A stretch of 64,000 nucleotides of DNA from Rhodothermia bacterium (GTDB lineage: Bacteria; Bacteroidota; Rhodothermia; Balneolales; Balneolaceae): NCBI GenBank assembly GCA_030427885.1, contig JAUICM010000001.1, positions 372,001 through 436,000 on the forward strand, in the 5' to 3' direction. Both the position numbers and the translations under genes were made by a program. Each line of letters starts with the position of its first letter. Position 1 is the first letter of the stretch. The notes beneath the pieces were generated by a model. The model was not told the origin of the DNA. It did no database searches and saw nothing but the letters and a program-made list of their open reading frames with translations. Below, in pieces: positions 45,338-54,355 of this stretch.

Positions 45338-46014
45338 AGATTCATGCATATCATGGTTGGGGATTCGATGCTTTATTCTGGTCAGATCTAAAAAAACTGA
45401 TGCCCGGGAATATTCTTATGAAAGCTGCTGACCGGGGATATTTTGGAGGAACTTTCCTTCCTGAGTATTCTGACCAATCCAAAGTAAAGGTCTTGTTTCT
45501 GCATTCGTTTGGAGTGCATTGGTGTCCAAAAGAGGAGTTTGACCAGGCTAATCAAATAGTGGTCTTTAATGGATTTGATACATTTCACCCTAAGGAATGG
45601 AAGGCAAGGTCACGTTCGAAAAAAATACTTAAGTCAATGATCAAAGAGTTTAAAAAGGACTCTGAAAAAGTGTTGAATAGCTTTTATAAAAATTGCTTCC
45701 ATCCGGGAAAAAGAGAAATACAGGGGTTAAACTGGATGAATAATTCGCGCTTGCTAAACGATCTTATCCTGATGAATAAATCGAAATTGAAATTGCCTAA
45801 CTCTAAAGCTCAGTTAATTGTGATCGATTCTGGAAAAGACCGGATCATTCCCGGAAAAAGAGGCAGTGAAATTACAGAATTGGCAACTTCGGGAGTGTAT
45901 AAAGTGTTTGAAAGGGCGGGGCATGGGTTACCTGTGCTAAATTCATCAGATTGCTGGTCGTATCTGTGCGAAGTGATCCCTATTTTTAAGAAATATGAAT
46001 ACAGTCACAAATAA
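45322..46014 (+). CDS. probable pimeloyl-ACP methyl ester esterase (BioG/BioH-like alpha/beta hydrolase)
   Basis: 230 aa. Begins with an oxyanion-type YHGWGFDALFW segment; the likely nucleophile is the Ser in FLHSFGVHW, with Asp in IDSGKDRIIP and His in ERAGHGLPV. It lies between bioF and bioC, where other bacteria place bioH or bioG, the esterase that frees pimeloyl-ACP from its methyl ester. The nucleophile motif is HSFG rather than G-x-S-x-G, so it is divergent and could be a distinct replacement. Function inferred mainly from position. Confidence 0.7.
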   Translation: MEEQVEIHAYHGWGFDALFWSDLKKLMPGNILMKAADRGYFGGTFLPEYSDQSKVKVLFLHSFGVHWCPKEEFDQANQIVVFNGFDTFHPKEWKARSRSKKILKSMIKEFKKDSEKVLNSFYKNCFHPGKREIQGLNWMNNSRLLNDLILMNKSKLKLPNSKAQLIVIDSGKDRIIPGKRGSEITELATSGVYKVFERAGHGLPVLNSSDCWSYLCEVIPIFKKYEYSHK

Positions 46015-46798
46015 AGAATCCCTTTCAGCGGATATCATTAAAAATTTTGGGCGATCAGCCCGGGTCTATCATCAAGAAGCAGAAATACAAAAGAAAGTAG
46101 CGAATGGATTAGTTTCATCGCTTCGACCTTGGAAAGATATAATTCCACTGGGACCGGTACTCGAAGTGGGTTGTGGAACCGGCTTTCTTACAGAATTGAT
46201 GATCAGTGAATTTCCTACCAAAGACATAGTGATCACCGATGCCTCAGAAGATATGTTGAACTTCACTAAAGAGCGGCTGGGAGAGGCTTCTAATCGTAGC
46301 TATGAAGTTCTTAATGTGAATGAGATAGAGGAGTTCGAAGAAAAGTACTCCATCATTGTATGTAACTTTGCAGCTCAATGGTTTTCAGATACTGCCATGG
46401 GACTGGAGAAGCTGAGCAAATTACTGCTGCCCGGTGGATTATTACTCACCGCATTTCCCGGGAATCAAAGCTTTATGAATTGGTATGAGTGTTGTCTGGA
46501 ACTTGGACTTCCTTTCACAGCCAATGCATTACCGGATGTGGAAGATGTTGTCATAAAGCTATCACTTGGGCCGCTTCAAATTGACTATTATGAGAATGAT
46601 CTGCATCAGGAATTTGAATCTTCATTAGACTTTTTCAAACACCTGAAGAGTATTGGAGTATCAAAATCAAAAACCGGTAAGCAACTGAGCTCTAAACAAA
46701 TGAAGCTATTAACTAAGTTCTGGGATGAAAAGACCGGTAACAAGGTAAAGGTGAAATGGCATATTGTTTATCTGGCTGCTAAAAAAGATATGCAATGA
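45995..46798 (+). CDS. bioC: malonyl-ACP O-methyltransferase
   Basis: 267 aa SAM-dependent methyltransferase that caps malonyl-ACP to start pimelate synthesis. Motif I is LEVGCGTGFLTELM near residue 54; DASEDMLNFTKERL is motif II; the N-terminal FGRSARVYHQEAEIQKKVA is typical of BioC. Overlaps its neighbours by 20 and 4 bases. Confidence 0.92.
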   Translation: MNTVTNKESLSADIIKNFGRSARVYHQEAEIQKKVANGLVSSLRPWKDIIPLGPVLEVGCGTGFLTELMISEFPTKDIVITDASEDMLNFTKERLGEASNRSYEVLNVNEIEEFEEKYSIIVCNFAAQWFSDTAMGLEKLSKLLLPGGLLLTAFPGNQSFMNWYECCLELGLPFTANALPDVEDVVIKLSLGPLQIDYYENDLHQEFESSLDFFKHLKSIGVSKSKTGKQLSSKQMKLLTKFWDEKTGNKVKVKWHIVYLAAKKDMQ

Positions 46799-47421
46799 TC
46801 GATTTTCCTGAAAAGCTCTTTGTTACCGGAACGGATACCAATGTCGGTAAAACCGTTGTTTCCGCAATATTAATGTCAGGTTTGGAAGCAACCTACTGGA
46901 AACCAATTCAGGCCGGACTTGATGAAGAAACGGACACAGAGTTTGTACAGAGAGTTTCTGAAGCCGGACATTCAAGCATTATCCCGGAGAGATACCGTCT
47001 CAAAACACCCATGAGTCCGCACGCGGCTGCAGATATTGATGGAATTGTGATCTCATTGTCAGATTTTCAGCTACCTGAATTTTATACCAAACACTTGATC
47101 ATTGAAGGTGCAGGTGGATTGATCGTTCCAATTAACTGGAAAGACTCAGTTTTGGATCTTATTAAGCATCTTGATATTCCGGTTCTGTTGGTTTCACGTA
47201 GTACTCTCGGAACTTTAAATCATACTTTACTTTCTCTTCAGGCATTGAGAGAAAAAGGAATCGATGTTTTTGGAGTAGTGCTAAACGGCCCCAAACATCA
47301 AAGCAACAAAGAAACGATCGAGCATTTTGGAAAGGTCTCAGTTTTTGAACTAGAGACTTTGAATACATTAAGCAAAAAGTCTTTATCGGCTGGTTACAAA
47401 GGCGCTTTTAATTCAAAATGA
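46795..47421 (+). CDS. bioD: dethiobiotin synthase
   Basis: 208 aa ATP-dependent enzyme closing the ureido ring. P-loop VTGTDTNVGKTVVSA at residues 9-23, YWKPIQAG substrate loop, and IEGAGGLIVPI. ATG overlaps the bioC stop by 4 bases. A long AT-rich inverted repeat begins just after its stop. Confidence 0.94.
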   Translation: MIDFPEKLFVTGTDTNVGKTVVSAILMSGLEATYWKPIQAGLDEETDTEFVQRVSEAGHSSIIPERYRLKTPMSPHAAADIDGIVISLSDFQLPEFYTKHLIIEGAGGLIVPINWKDSVLDLIKHLDIPVLLVSRSTLGTLNHTLLSLQALREKGIDVFGVVLNGPKHQSNKETIEHFGKVSVFELETLNTLSKKSLSAGYKGAFNSK

Positions 47422-47425
47422 AAGA

Positions 47426-47466
47426 TTTAAAATGAAAAATAAGCTCCCTGTTATTTTCATTTTAAA
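47426..47466 (+). repeat. AT-rich inverted repeat between bioD and bioA
   Basis: TTTAAAATGAAAAATAA (47426-47442) and TTATTTTCATTTTAAA (47451-47466) are inverted copies (one extra A) around the 8-base loop GCTCCCTG. Flanking ATTCAAAAT/ATTTTGAAT continue the symmetry in part. Could be a hairpin in the mRNA, a weak terminator or a dispersed repeat. Confidence 0.6.
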
Positions 47467-47487
47467 TTTTGAATTTTTAATTCTGAC

Positions 47488-48768
47488 ATGACTAAAAATA
47501 TCTGGCATCCGTTTACGATCATAAAAGGAAATCCTGAACCGCTGAAGGTTATAAGCGGAGATGGGGCTTATCTGAATCTTGAGGATGGAAAAAGAGTGAT
47601 GGATTGCATCTCCAGCTGGTGGGTGAATATACATGGACATTCTCATCCCGAAATCGCAAAGGCCATTTATGAGCAAGCTCAGACTTTAGAACATGTGATC
47701 TTTGCTGGTTTTACACATGATCCGGCAGAGCAATTGGCTGAGCTCATAACTTCAAAACTTCCAAGAAATCTCAATAAGTTTTTCTTTTCAGACAATGGTT
47801 CCACAGCTGTTGAAGTAGGAATGAAGATGGCATATCAGTATTGGAAAAACCTTGGTGAAGACCGCAAAACCTTTATTTGCTTTGATGGTGCCTATCACGG
47901 AGATACCCTTGGTGCTATGTCGGTTGGAGAGCGATCGCTGTTCACAGAGGTGTTTAAAGAGCTTATGTTTGATGTTGAAGTGGTTCCTTTCCCTGAAACC
48001 TGGATTGGAGATACTGAAAGAGCACTAAAAGAAGATGCCGTTATTGAGCGAATAGAAAACCTGTTGGACCAGCATCCGGATAAATACGCAGGAATACTCA
48101 TTGAACCACTGATACAAGGAGCAGGTGGAATGAGAATGTGCTCGGAGGAGTTCCTTCAGAAATTACATTGGGTAAACAGACAGTTTGATGCCTTGTTGAT
48201 CTTTGATGAAGTGATGACTGGCTTTGGCAGGACAGGCGACTACTTCGCTTGTTTGAAAGCCCAGGTTGAACCGGATATTATTTGTTTGAGTAAAGGAATA
48301 ACAGGTGGATTTATGCCTTTGGCTGCAACAGTTTGCAGCGATGATATATATGAAGTATTTAACTCATCAGAAGCCATAAAAACATTCTGGCATGGCCATA
48401 GTTATACCGGGAACCCACTGGGTTGTGCCGCAGGTATCGCATCATGGAAATTACTAGTAGAAAATGAATCGGCGTTTAAAAATATGGAAGCGATTCATCT
48501 TAAAAACTTCGAACGCCTGAAGAATCATCCCAGAATTAAAAACCTGAGGGTAAAAGGTACAATCGCAGCCATGGATATAACAAATGGAGGTGACGCAGGC
48601 TGGGAAGAAGGATATTTGAATCCGGTTTCACAGGAAATCAGGAAAATAGCTCTGGATCTTGGATATCTGCTCCGTCCACTGGGAAATGTACTTTATTTGA
48701 TGCCGCCATACTGTGTGACTGAAGAAGACATCAATGGTATCTATGATGCTATTCTGGAAATGATTTAA
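47488..48768 (+). CDS. bioA: adenosylmethionine-8-amino-7-oxononanoate aminotransferase
   Basis: 426 aa class III PLP aminotransferase making DAPA with SAM as amino donor. WWVNIHGHSHPEI at the N-terminus, DGAYHGDTLGAMSVG, IFDEVMTGFGRTG, and PLP lysine K269 in LSKGITGG. Last of the biotin set here; bioB is not in the window. Its tail overlaps the end of the convergent DUF4260 gene by 4 bases. Confidence 0.95.
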   Translation: MTKNIWHPFTIIKGNPEPLKVISGDGAYLNLEDGKRVMDCISSWWVNIHGHSHPEIAKAIYEQAQTLEHVIFAGFTHDPAEQLAELITSKLPRNLNKFFFSDNGSTAVEVGMKMAYQYWKNLGEDRKTFICFDGAYHGDTLGAMSVGERSLFTEVFKELMFDVEVVPFPETWIGDTERALKEDAVIERIENLLDQHPDKYAGILIEPLIQGAGGMRMCSEEFLQKLHWVNRQFDALLIFDEVMTGFGRTGDYFACLKAQVEPDIICLSKGITGGFMPLAATVCSDDIYEVFNSSEAIKTFWHGHSYTGNPLGCAAGIASWKLLVENESAFKNMEAIHLKNFERLKNHPRIKNLRVKGTIAAMDITNGGDAGWEEGYLNPVSQEIRKIALDLGYLLRPLGNVLYLMPPYCVTEEDINGIYDAILEMI

Positions 48769-49127
48769 GCTTCCTTATCCTTGTTCAGCCATCCAAGGTG
48801 CGTGTGTTTGAAGTTATCATCAAATTTAAGTCCATAGCCAAATATTCTGTCCATGGACGCATGCCCGAACAGAATGATACCTGCAAATACGATCCATTCA
48901 TTTGAGTTATAATAGCCTAAAACTAATATTACTAAAGCTATTCCCTCGTGGTGGAGTAAGTTATAGCTTAAGGCCCCGATCTTTGTATTTATAAGATATC
49001 CGATCATTCCAATATCAGGGAGCAGCAGAAATAACGGAAAATACCACCATGCGAATTCGATCTGGTTGAACAAAAAGATCGAAAGGCAGAACATAGCAAA
49101 TTCTTCGAGTTTTAAAGTACGGTCCAT
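48765..49127 (-). CDS. DUF4260 membrane protein
   Basis: 120 aa with four predicted membrane helices and the family features FLLLPDIGMIGYL, YNLLHHEGIAL, LFGHASMDRIFGYGLKF and the C-terminal HTHLGWL. Function unknown. It starts 2 bases after the amidase stop and is probably co-transcribed with it. Confidence 0.88.
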   Translation of the reverse strand: MDRTLKLEEFAMFCLSIFLFNQIEFAWWYFPLFLLLPDIGMIGYLINTKIGALSYNLLHHEGIALVILVLGYYNSNEWIVFAGIILFGHASMDRIFGYGLKFDDNFKHTHLGWLNKDKEA

Positions 49128-49129
49128 AT

Positions 49130-50704
49130 CTAGTGAATTTGTGTCTTGAATTGGGGAACAATACGAGCCTTGGTTTTTTGCTCGAAGGCATAAGCAATAG
49201 AGATCAGAACCGGTTCACTCCATGCCCGGCCAAAGAAGGAAATGCCTACAGGTAAACCATCGATATTACCCATTGGAACCGTGATATTAGGATAACCGGC
49301 TCTTGCGGATGGTGAACTTGATCCGATACCGAAATTATCGCCGTTGGTCAGGTCTGTTTTCCATGCCGGACCACCTGTTGGAGCGATGATGGCATCAAGC
49401 TGGTGCTCATCCATTACTTTATCAATGCCTTCATCACGGGTGATTCTCAGTAGCTTTTCCAAAGCGTCCTTATATTCCTGACTATTAAGATCACCTTTTT
49501 TATTTGCTGAAATAAGAAGGTCATGATCGAAATATTTCATCTCAACTGAATCAGCCAGGGTTTGTGCGATCAGATCATCCAGATCTTTAACCGGAGAATC
49601 CGGGCCAAGCGATTCGAAATATTTATTCAGTCCATCTTTGAATTCATATAAAAGAACATTGAAAGAAGCACTTCCCGGACTTTCTTCGGAAATCTCATCC
49701 AGTTCAATAATGGTCACCCCGTTATCTTTCAGAAAACGTACAGTTTGATTGAATAAAGTATCTACTCTCCACATTCCACCTAAAGGGGCTTTATAAACCC
49801 CGATGCGTTTACCAGATAAAGCATCAGGATCAAGAAATTGAGTATAATCGGTGTAAGAATGACCAACACTGGCCTGAGTTTTTGAATCGGAATCGTCAAC
49901 TCCCACCATAGCTCCAAGTGAGATGGCAGCATCTTTTACCGTGCGTGTCATTGGTCCCGGAGTATCTTGTGTGAAGGAGATGGGAATGATCCCTGAACGG
50001 CTCAACAGGCCAACAGTTGGTTTGATACCGACTATCCCGTTGTTATTGGATGGACAAACAATAGAGCCGTTCGTTTCAGTGCCGATGGCTAAAATGGTTA
50101 GATTGGCGGATACAGCAACACCTGAGCCGGCACTGGATCCACATGGGTTCCTGGTGATATCATATGGATTTCTGGTTTGTCCGCCCATGCCACTCCAGCC
50201 ACTGGAGGAGAAGCTGCTATGGAAATTAGCCCATTCACTTAAATTAGCTTTACCGAGTATAACAGCACCGCTTTCTCTTAACTTGGTTACGATATAACTA
50301 TCCTGAAGAGGTTTGGAGCCTTTTAGGGCGATTGCTCCTGCCGTTGTGGACATCTTATCATGAGTATCAATATTGTCTTTTAATATAACCGGAACCCCGT
50401 GCATTGGGCCACGGGTTATACCTTCTTTTAATTCCTGATCTAATTGTTGAGCTATACTTACAGCGTCCGGATTCAATTCAAGTATTGAATTTAATGCAGG
50501 CCCATTATTATCTATCGCTTCTATTCGTTCGAGATAGGCTTCGGTGACTTCAGTTATGGTATAGGATCCTGATTGAAATCCCTGTTGTAATTCATCAATG
50601 GTAATTTCCTCTAATCCCAATCTGTCAAATTCAGAGACAGGATTTTGGGAACATGAGGTGAATAGAATGAGACATATGAGAACAGATAAATAGCGGGCTT
50701 TCAT
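49130..50704 (-). CDS. amidase-signature-family lipoprotein
   Basis: 524 aa. Lipoprotein signal MKARYLSVLICLILFTSC (C18), then a full amidase-signature domain: catalytic Lys K109 in VPVILKDNID, the Gly-Ser-rich loop CGSSAGSGVAVSANLT and the nucleophile region GTETNGSIVCP. Family members hydrolyse amides and include GatA; the lipid anchor shows this one works outside the cytoplasm. The frame is open to 50761 but ATG 50704 begins the signal peptide. Confidence 0.92.
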   Translation of the reverse strand: MKARYLSVLICLILFTSCSQNPVSEFDRLGLEEITIDELQQGFQSGSYTITEVTEAYLERIEAIDNNGPALNSILELNPDAVSIAQQLDQELKEGITRGPMHGVPVILKDNIDTHDKMSTTAGAIALKGSKPLQDSYIVTKLRESGAVILGKANLSEWANFHSSFSSSGWSGMGGQTRNPYDITRNPCGSSAGSGVAVSANLTILAIGTETNGSIVCPSNNNGIVGIKPTVGLLSRSGIIPISFTQDTPGPMTRTVKDAAISLGAMVGVDDSDSKTQASVGHSYTDYTQFLDPDALSGKRIGVYKAPLGGMWRVDTLFNQTVRFLKDNGVTIIELDEISEESPGSASFNVLLYEFKDGLNKYFESLGPDSPVKDLDDLIAQTLADSVEMKYFDHDLLISANKKGDLNSQEYKDALEKLLRITRDEGIDKVMDEHQLDAIIAPTGGPAWKTDLTNGDNFGIGSSSPSARAGYPNITVPMGNIDGLPVGISFFGRAWSEPVLISIAYAFEQKTKARIVPQFKTQIH

Positions 50705-50873
50705 GTGAGCTGAATTAGTTTTTTGGATTAAGACCGAATTAACTAATGAATACAATAGCAATCAATTTTTCTAAATCGTATTCTGAAGTTATTGAAATTA
50801 TGAACATTAGATTTTTATTCAGAATTCTGAATTGATGTGACGACCCTATATATTAACCGAAATTAGTTCGGGT

Positions 50874-53084
50874 ATGAAGGAAAATAAGGAACAGTTAACG
50901 TACAGGATAGGCAGGCTTCTGAATGAAGCATATGATGTACGTATCAATAATCTAAAGGAGAGTGTCCGGTTAGCTGAAGAAGCCTTGATGTTGAGTAAAA
51001 GCCTTCCTGATGATGCTCTTATCGCAAAATCCTTAAGTTCTTTATCGCTTTTTCATATGATCATGGCTGACTATGATGAGTCGATGAAATTATCAGAAAA
51101 AGCCATTGAACTGTTCGAAAAGCTTGGTGATGACAAAGGGGTAGCTGATGCCAAGTATAATATAGCGGGTATCTATTACAAGACGGATGACCTTCACCTG
51201 GGACTAATGTACCTGATCGATTGCCTTGTGGTATATCGCAAGTATAAGAACTACCACCAGATGTCAAGAACGCTGAAGTCATTGGGCACTATCTATGAGT
51301 ATTTTGGCGATGAAAAAAGAGCGATTAGTACCTATATGGAAGCTATTGAAGCAGCCAGAAAAACAAAGGATAAGAACCTGGAATCGAATGCTATGAACCC
51401 GTTGTCTGGTATTTATCTTAACAAGGGTGAAATTGAGAAAGCAATGAAAGTGATCGAGAAGTCGATCGAAATGAAAAAAGAGACTCAGGATATCAGAGGG
51501 CTGGCTTTTGCGCTTTACGGCAGGGGAAAAGTATTTACTTCAAAAGGTGAGTTTGAAAAAGCTGAAGCTGATCTGTTCCGAGCTAATGCGATACATGAGG
51601 AAATGGGGGAAAAGCTCGGAAGAGGTATGGGTTATCACAAGCTTGGTTACCTGTACATGCGATGGGGAAAGCTGGAAGAAGCCAAGAAATACCTGGAGAT
51701 GGGAGCTGATTTTGGAGAGGAATACAGTATTGCACTCATTAAGTTCAAGTGTAATTATTTTCTTTATAAGATATACAAGCAAGAGGGAGATACTGATAAA
51801 GCGCTTAAATATCTGGAAGTATATCTGAAAGAAAAAGAGATGGTGATCAATGCACAGACCATGAAAGTGATTGAAAATTATGAATTGATCACAAAGATGG
51901 ACAGTCTTGAAAAAGAAGCCGAACTCCGCCGGGAAAAACAGAAGATCATTGAAAAGAAAAACATTGCTGAGCAAAAGGCGATGGTCAAACAGGAGTTCCT
52001 TTCCACCATGAGTCATGAGATCAGAACACCATTGAATGCGGTTATTACCATCTCATCCATGCTAAGTAACAGGGAAGATGAAGAAGAACAGCAATTGCTC
52101 GATTCGCTTAATTTTTCAGCAAAAAATCTGTTGTATATCATAAATGATATTCTTGATTTCACTAAACTGGATTCTGGAAAAGTAAGCTTAGATAACCGCC
52201 CGGTTGACTTCATTGCTCTATTAAAAAATATAACCCAGACCTATGATAGTCTGGCCAGGGAAAAAGGGATTAAACTCAATCTTAAAGTTTCTGAAGAAAT
52301 AAACCCTTCCTATAAAACAGATGAGACCAAACTGGCTCAGATCGTGGGAAATCTGATCAGTAACGCAATAAAATTCACAGACTCTGGTAGTGTTAGTTTA
52401 ATAGTTGAAAAGATCTCAACATATAAAAAACTCGATAAACTACATTTTTTAGTTGAAGATACCGGGGAAGGTATTGATAAGAATTTCCTGCCACAGATAT
52501 TTGATAGTTTCTCACAGCCTAAGATGATCAAGACAAGGAAACACGGAGGTTCTGGCCTTGGATTGGCGATTGTAAAGAAGTTGGTAAACTTATTTGGCAG
52601 TGAGATCTATGTTGAAAGTGAAGTAGGTAACGGATCAAGATTTTATTTCGATCTTATATTAGAGCATTCCGATCTGCCGGATAAAGTTCCTGGAAATTTC
52701 TCTGAAGAATTAAATGGTAAGTGTATTCTTCTGGCCGAAGACAACCGGATAAATGCCATGGTTTTGGGCAAAGTGCTCAATAAATGGGGGATTATTCAGG
52801 ATGTTGCGGAAAATGGCAGAATAGCTCTTGAAATGGCTAAAATGAAGAACTACGATTTTATATTAATGGATATCCATATGCCGGAAATGGATGGTTTTGA
52901 GGCTACTAAAAAGCTGCGTTCAGAGGCTGGTTTAAATAGTGAAACACCGGTGTTCGCCTTAACCGCTGATATCACTGCAGAACAACAAAGTGAATTTGAT
53001 TTCTACTTTGACGGATTTCTTCTTAAGCCAATAGAGAAAGAAAAACTATACGAAGCATTACTGGCAAAACATTCTAAGAGCTGA
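50874..53084 (+). CDS. cytosolic TPR hybrid histidine kinase
   Basis: 736 aa. Residues about 1-320 are tandem tetratricopeptide repeats (for example AEEALMLSKSL, SEKAIELFEKLGD, YMEAIEAARKT, VIEKSIEMKKE, EMGEKLGRGMGYHKLG). A coiled-coil linker (340-375) leads to the HisKA box with H381 in TMSHEIRTPLNA, an HATPase domain with NLISNAIKF, DTGEGI and GSGLGLAIVK, and a C-terminal receiver domain with phospho-acceptor D666 in ILMDIHMPEMDG. No signal peptide or membrane helix, so it senses an internal or protein-borne signal. No output gene is adjacent. Confidence 0.93.
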   Translation: MKENKEQLTYRIGRLLNEAYDVRINNLKESVRLAEEALMLSKSLPDDALIAKSLSSLSLFHMIMADYDESMKLSEKAIELFEKLGDDKGVADAKYNIAGIYYKTDDLHLGLMYLIDCLVVYRKYKNYHQMSRTLKSLGTIYEYFGDEKRAISTYMEAIEAARKTKDKNLESNAMNPLSGIYLNKGEIEKAMKVIEKSIEMKKETQDIRGLAFALYGRGKVFTSKGEFEKAEADLFRANAIHEEMGEKLGRGMGYHKLGYLYMRWGKLEEAKKYLEMGADFGEEYSIALIKFKCNYFLYKIYKQEGDTDKALKYLEVYLKEKEMVINAQTMKVIENYELITKMDSLEKEAELRREKQKIIEKKNIAEQKAMVKQEFLSTMSHEIRTPLNAVITISSMLSNREDEEEQQLLDSLNFSAKNLLYIINDILDFTKLDSGKVSLDNRPVDFIALLKNITQTYDSLAREKGIKLNLKVSEEINPSYKTDETKLAQIVGNLISNAIKFTDSGSVSLIVEKISTYKKLDKLHFLVEDTGEGIDKNFLPQIFDSFSQPKMIKTRKHGGSGLGLAIVKKLVNLFGSEIYVESEVGNGSRFYFDLILEHSDLPDKVPGNFSEELNGKCILLAEDNRINAMVLGKVLNKWGIIQDVAENGRIALEMAKMKNYDFILMDIHMPEMDGFEATKKLRSEAGLNSETPVFALTADITAEQQSEFDFYFDGFLLKPIEKEKLYEALLAKHSKS

Positions 53085-53182
53085 TCTTGATGCTCATATT
53101 CAGATCGGTTCTCAAAAGAATTGATGGTTCTATAGCCTGGGTTCATTTGCCGCCTAAGGGTAAGACCAGATCTCAGGTTTTC

Positions 53183-54352
53183 TTAGTTTTCAGAGAGATT
53201 AAGATATAATAGCGGGGGTTCCTCTCCGGTTCTAAACGACGCAACAACAGCGCCCAGAGGACGAATCAGTAAACCTCTGGTTGTACCATCTAGTAATCTC
53301 TGAGTAACAGGCCTTGATAGGGTTACATAAGTTTTACCTCCGGGTTCCTCAGTTACTTCAGTATCAAAGATCATTTGTGTGTTGAACACTTCTTCATAGG
53401 AGGCGCCTTCGGTGAGATTTTGATAGCTGACTGTTTCTGATTTCCAGTCCTCATTACCACCAAGGATCTCAATTATTCGCACTTTTCCGAATTCTATTCC
53501 CAGGTCTTCCCCAAAAACATCAGTATAATTGCCTCCTTTCTGGAATGACTCAGTAGTTAGTTCCAGGATTGAAGGGCCTGCTGTTATCTTGGTTCCCAGC
53601 CCCGAAAGATTCCACTTCAGGATCACCCATTGGTCACTGGTAACCGTAAGGAGTTGTTCATCACCCATTGCCCAATTAAGGAAATTGAGTTCAGGGAAAT
53701 TTTTATTAACAGCCGAGGCTTCACTTGCAGATAGCTTATATTTAAAAGTAGATAGTGGTTCAACAGGAGGGTGGTACACCAACGGCTCACCAACATCATC
53801 TGATGCTTCATCTGTTTTAACAACGGTGGCTTTATAGTAATCAAGATCAACAAGGTAAATATCAGGACCCCAATCTGTTACACTCAACTGTACATTGAGA
53901 TCATCACCAGGTTTTACATCCAGGTTTTTCGTAGTCATGCTGATAATATACCACTCGTTGTTTGTGGCAATGTCGTACTCACGCAAGTGTTCATGAAAGT
54001 CGGTAGTTCGTTGGGTATTGATCATGAAATTCAATCTTTTTGGAGCGTTTCTGATCTTTACCCTGGCTTCCACTCGTAATTCATATCCTGGTTTAGAAAG
54101 CAACTCAAGATCAACATCTGGAGCAATATTACGTTTTATAATAGCCCACCAAACATTGAAGGGATCGTTTGTCGCATCTACTTTAATCTGTGCAATTCCA
54201 TCCCGGGTCGTAAACTCAATTTCTGCGAAGCCATCCCCGGTAAAATAATCCCAGGAATCATCTACATGGTCACCTTCAAATTGATCTGAAAATTGGGCAT
54301 TAATTGAAAGTGATGAAAGCATCACTAAACCAAGAGTTATAAATAATTTCAT
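53183..54352 (-). CDS. secreted beta-rich protein of unknown function
   Basis: 389 aa. Signal peptide MKLFITLGLVMLSSLSINAQ. The first 200 residues look like a carbohydrate-binding-type jelly roll (DDSWDYFTGDGFAEIEF; VKPGDDLNVQLSVTDWG); the rest is a DNRLRE-like wall-associated beta domain ending in LYLNLSEN. I do not recognise a catalytic motif. It lies 3 bases downstream of the DUF5060/DUF4038 gene, so it probably helps bind or process the same glycan. Confidence 0.65.
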   Translation of the reverse strand: MKLFITLGLVMLSSLSINAQFSDQFEGDHVDDSWDYFTGDGFAEIEFTTRDGIAQIKVDATNDPFNVWWAIIKRNIAPDVDLELLSKPGYELRVEARVKIRNAPKRLNFMINTQRTTDFHEHLREYDIATNNEWYIISMTTKNLDVKPGDDLNVQLSVTDWGPDIYLVDLDYYKATVVKTDEASDDVGEPLVYHPPVEPLSTFKYKLSASEASAVNKNFPELNFLNWAMGDEQLLTVTSDQWVILKWNLSGLGTKITAGPSILELTTESFQKGGNYTDVFGEDLGIEFGKVRIIEILGGNEDWKSETVSYQNLTEGASYEEVFNTQMIFDTEVTEEPGGKTYVTLSRPVTQRLLDGTTRGLLIRPLGAVVASFRTGEEPPLLYLNLSEN

Positions 54353-54355
54353 GTC

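Noticed and set aside
51540-52016. A 158-codon minus-strand frame inside the histidine kinase.
   Set aside because: It is antisense to conserved TPR and linker sequence, is rich in Phe/Leu as expected for the complement of Lys/Glu codons, and has no motif.
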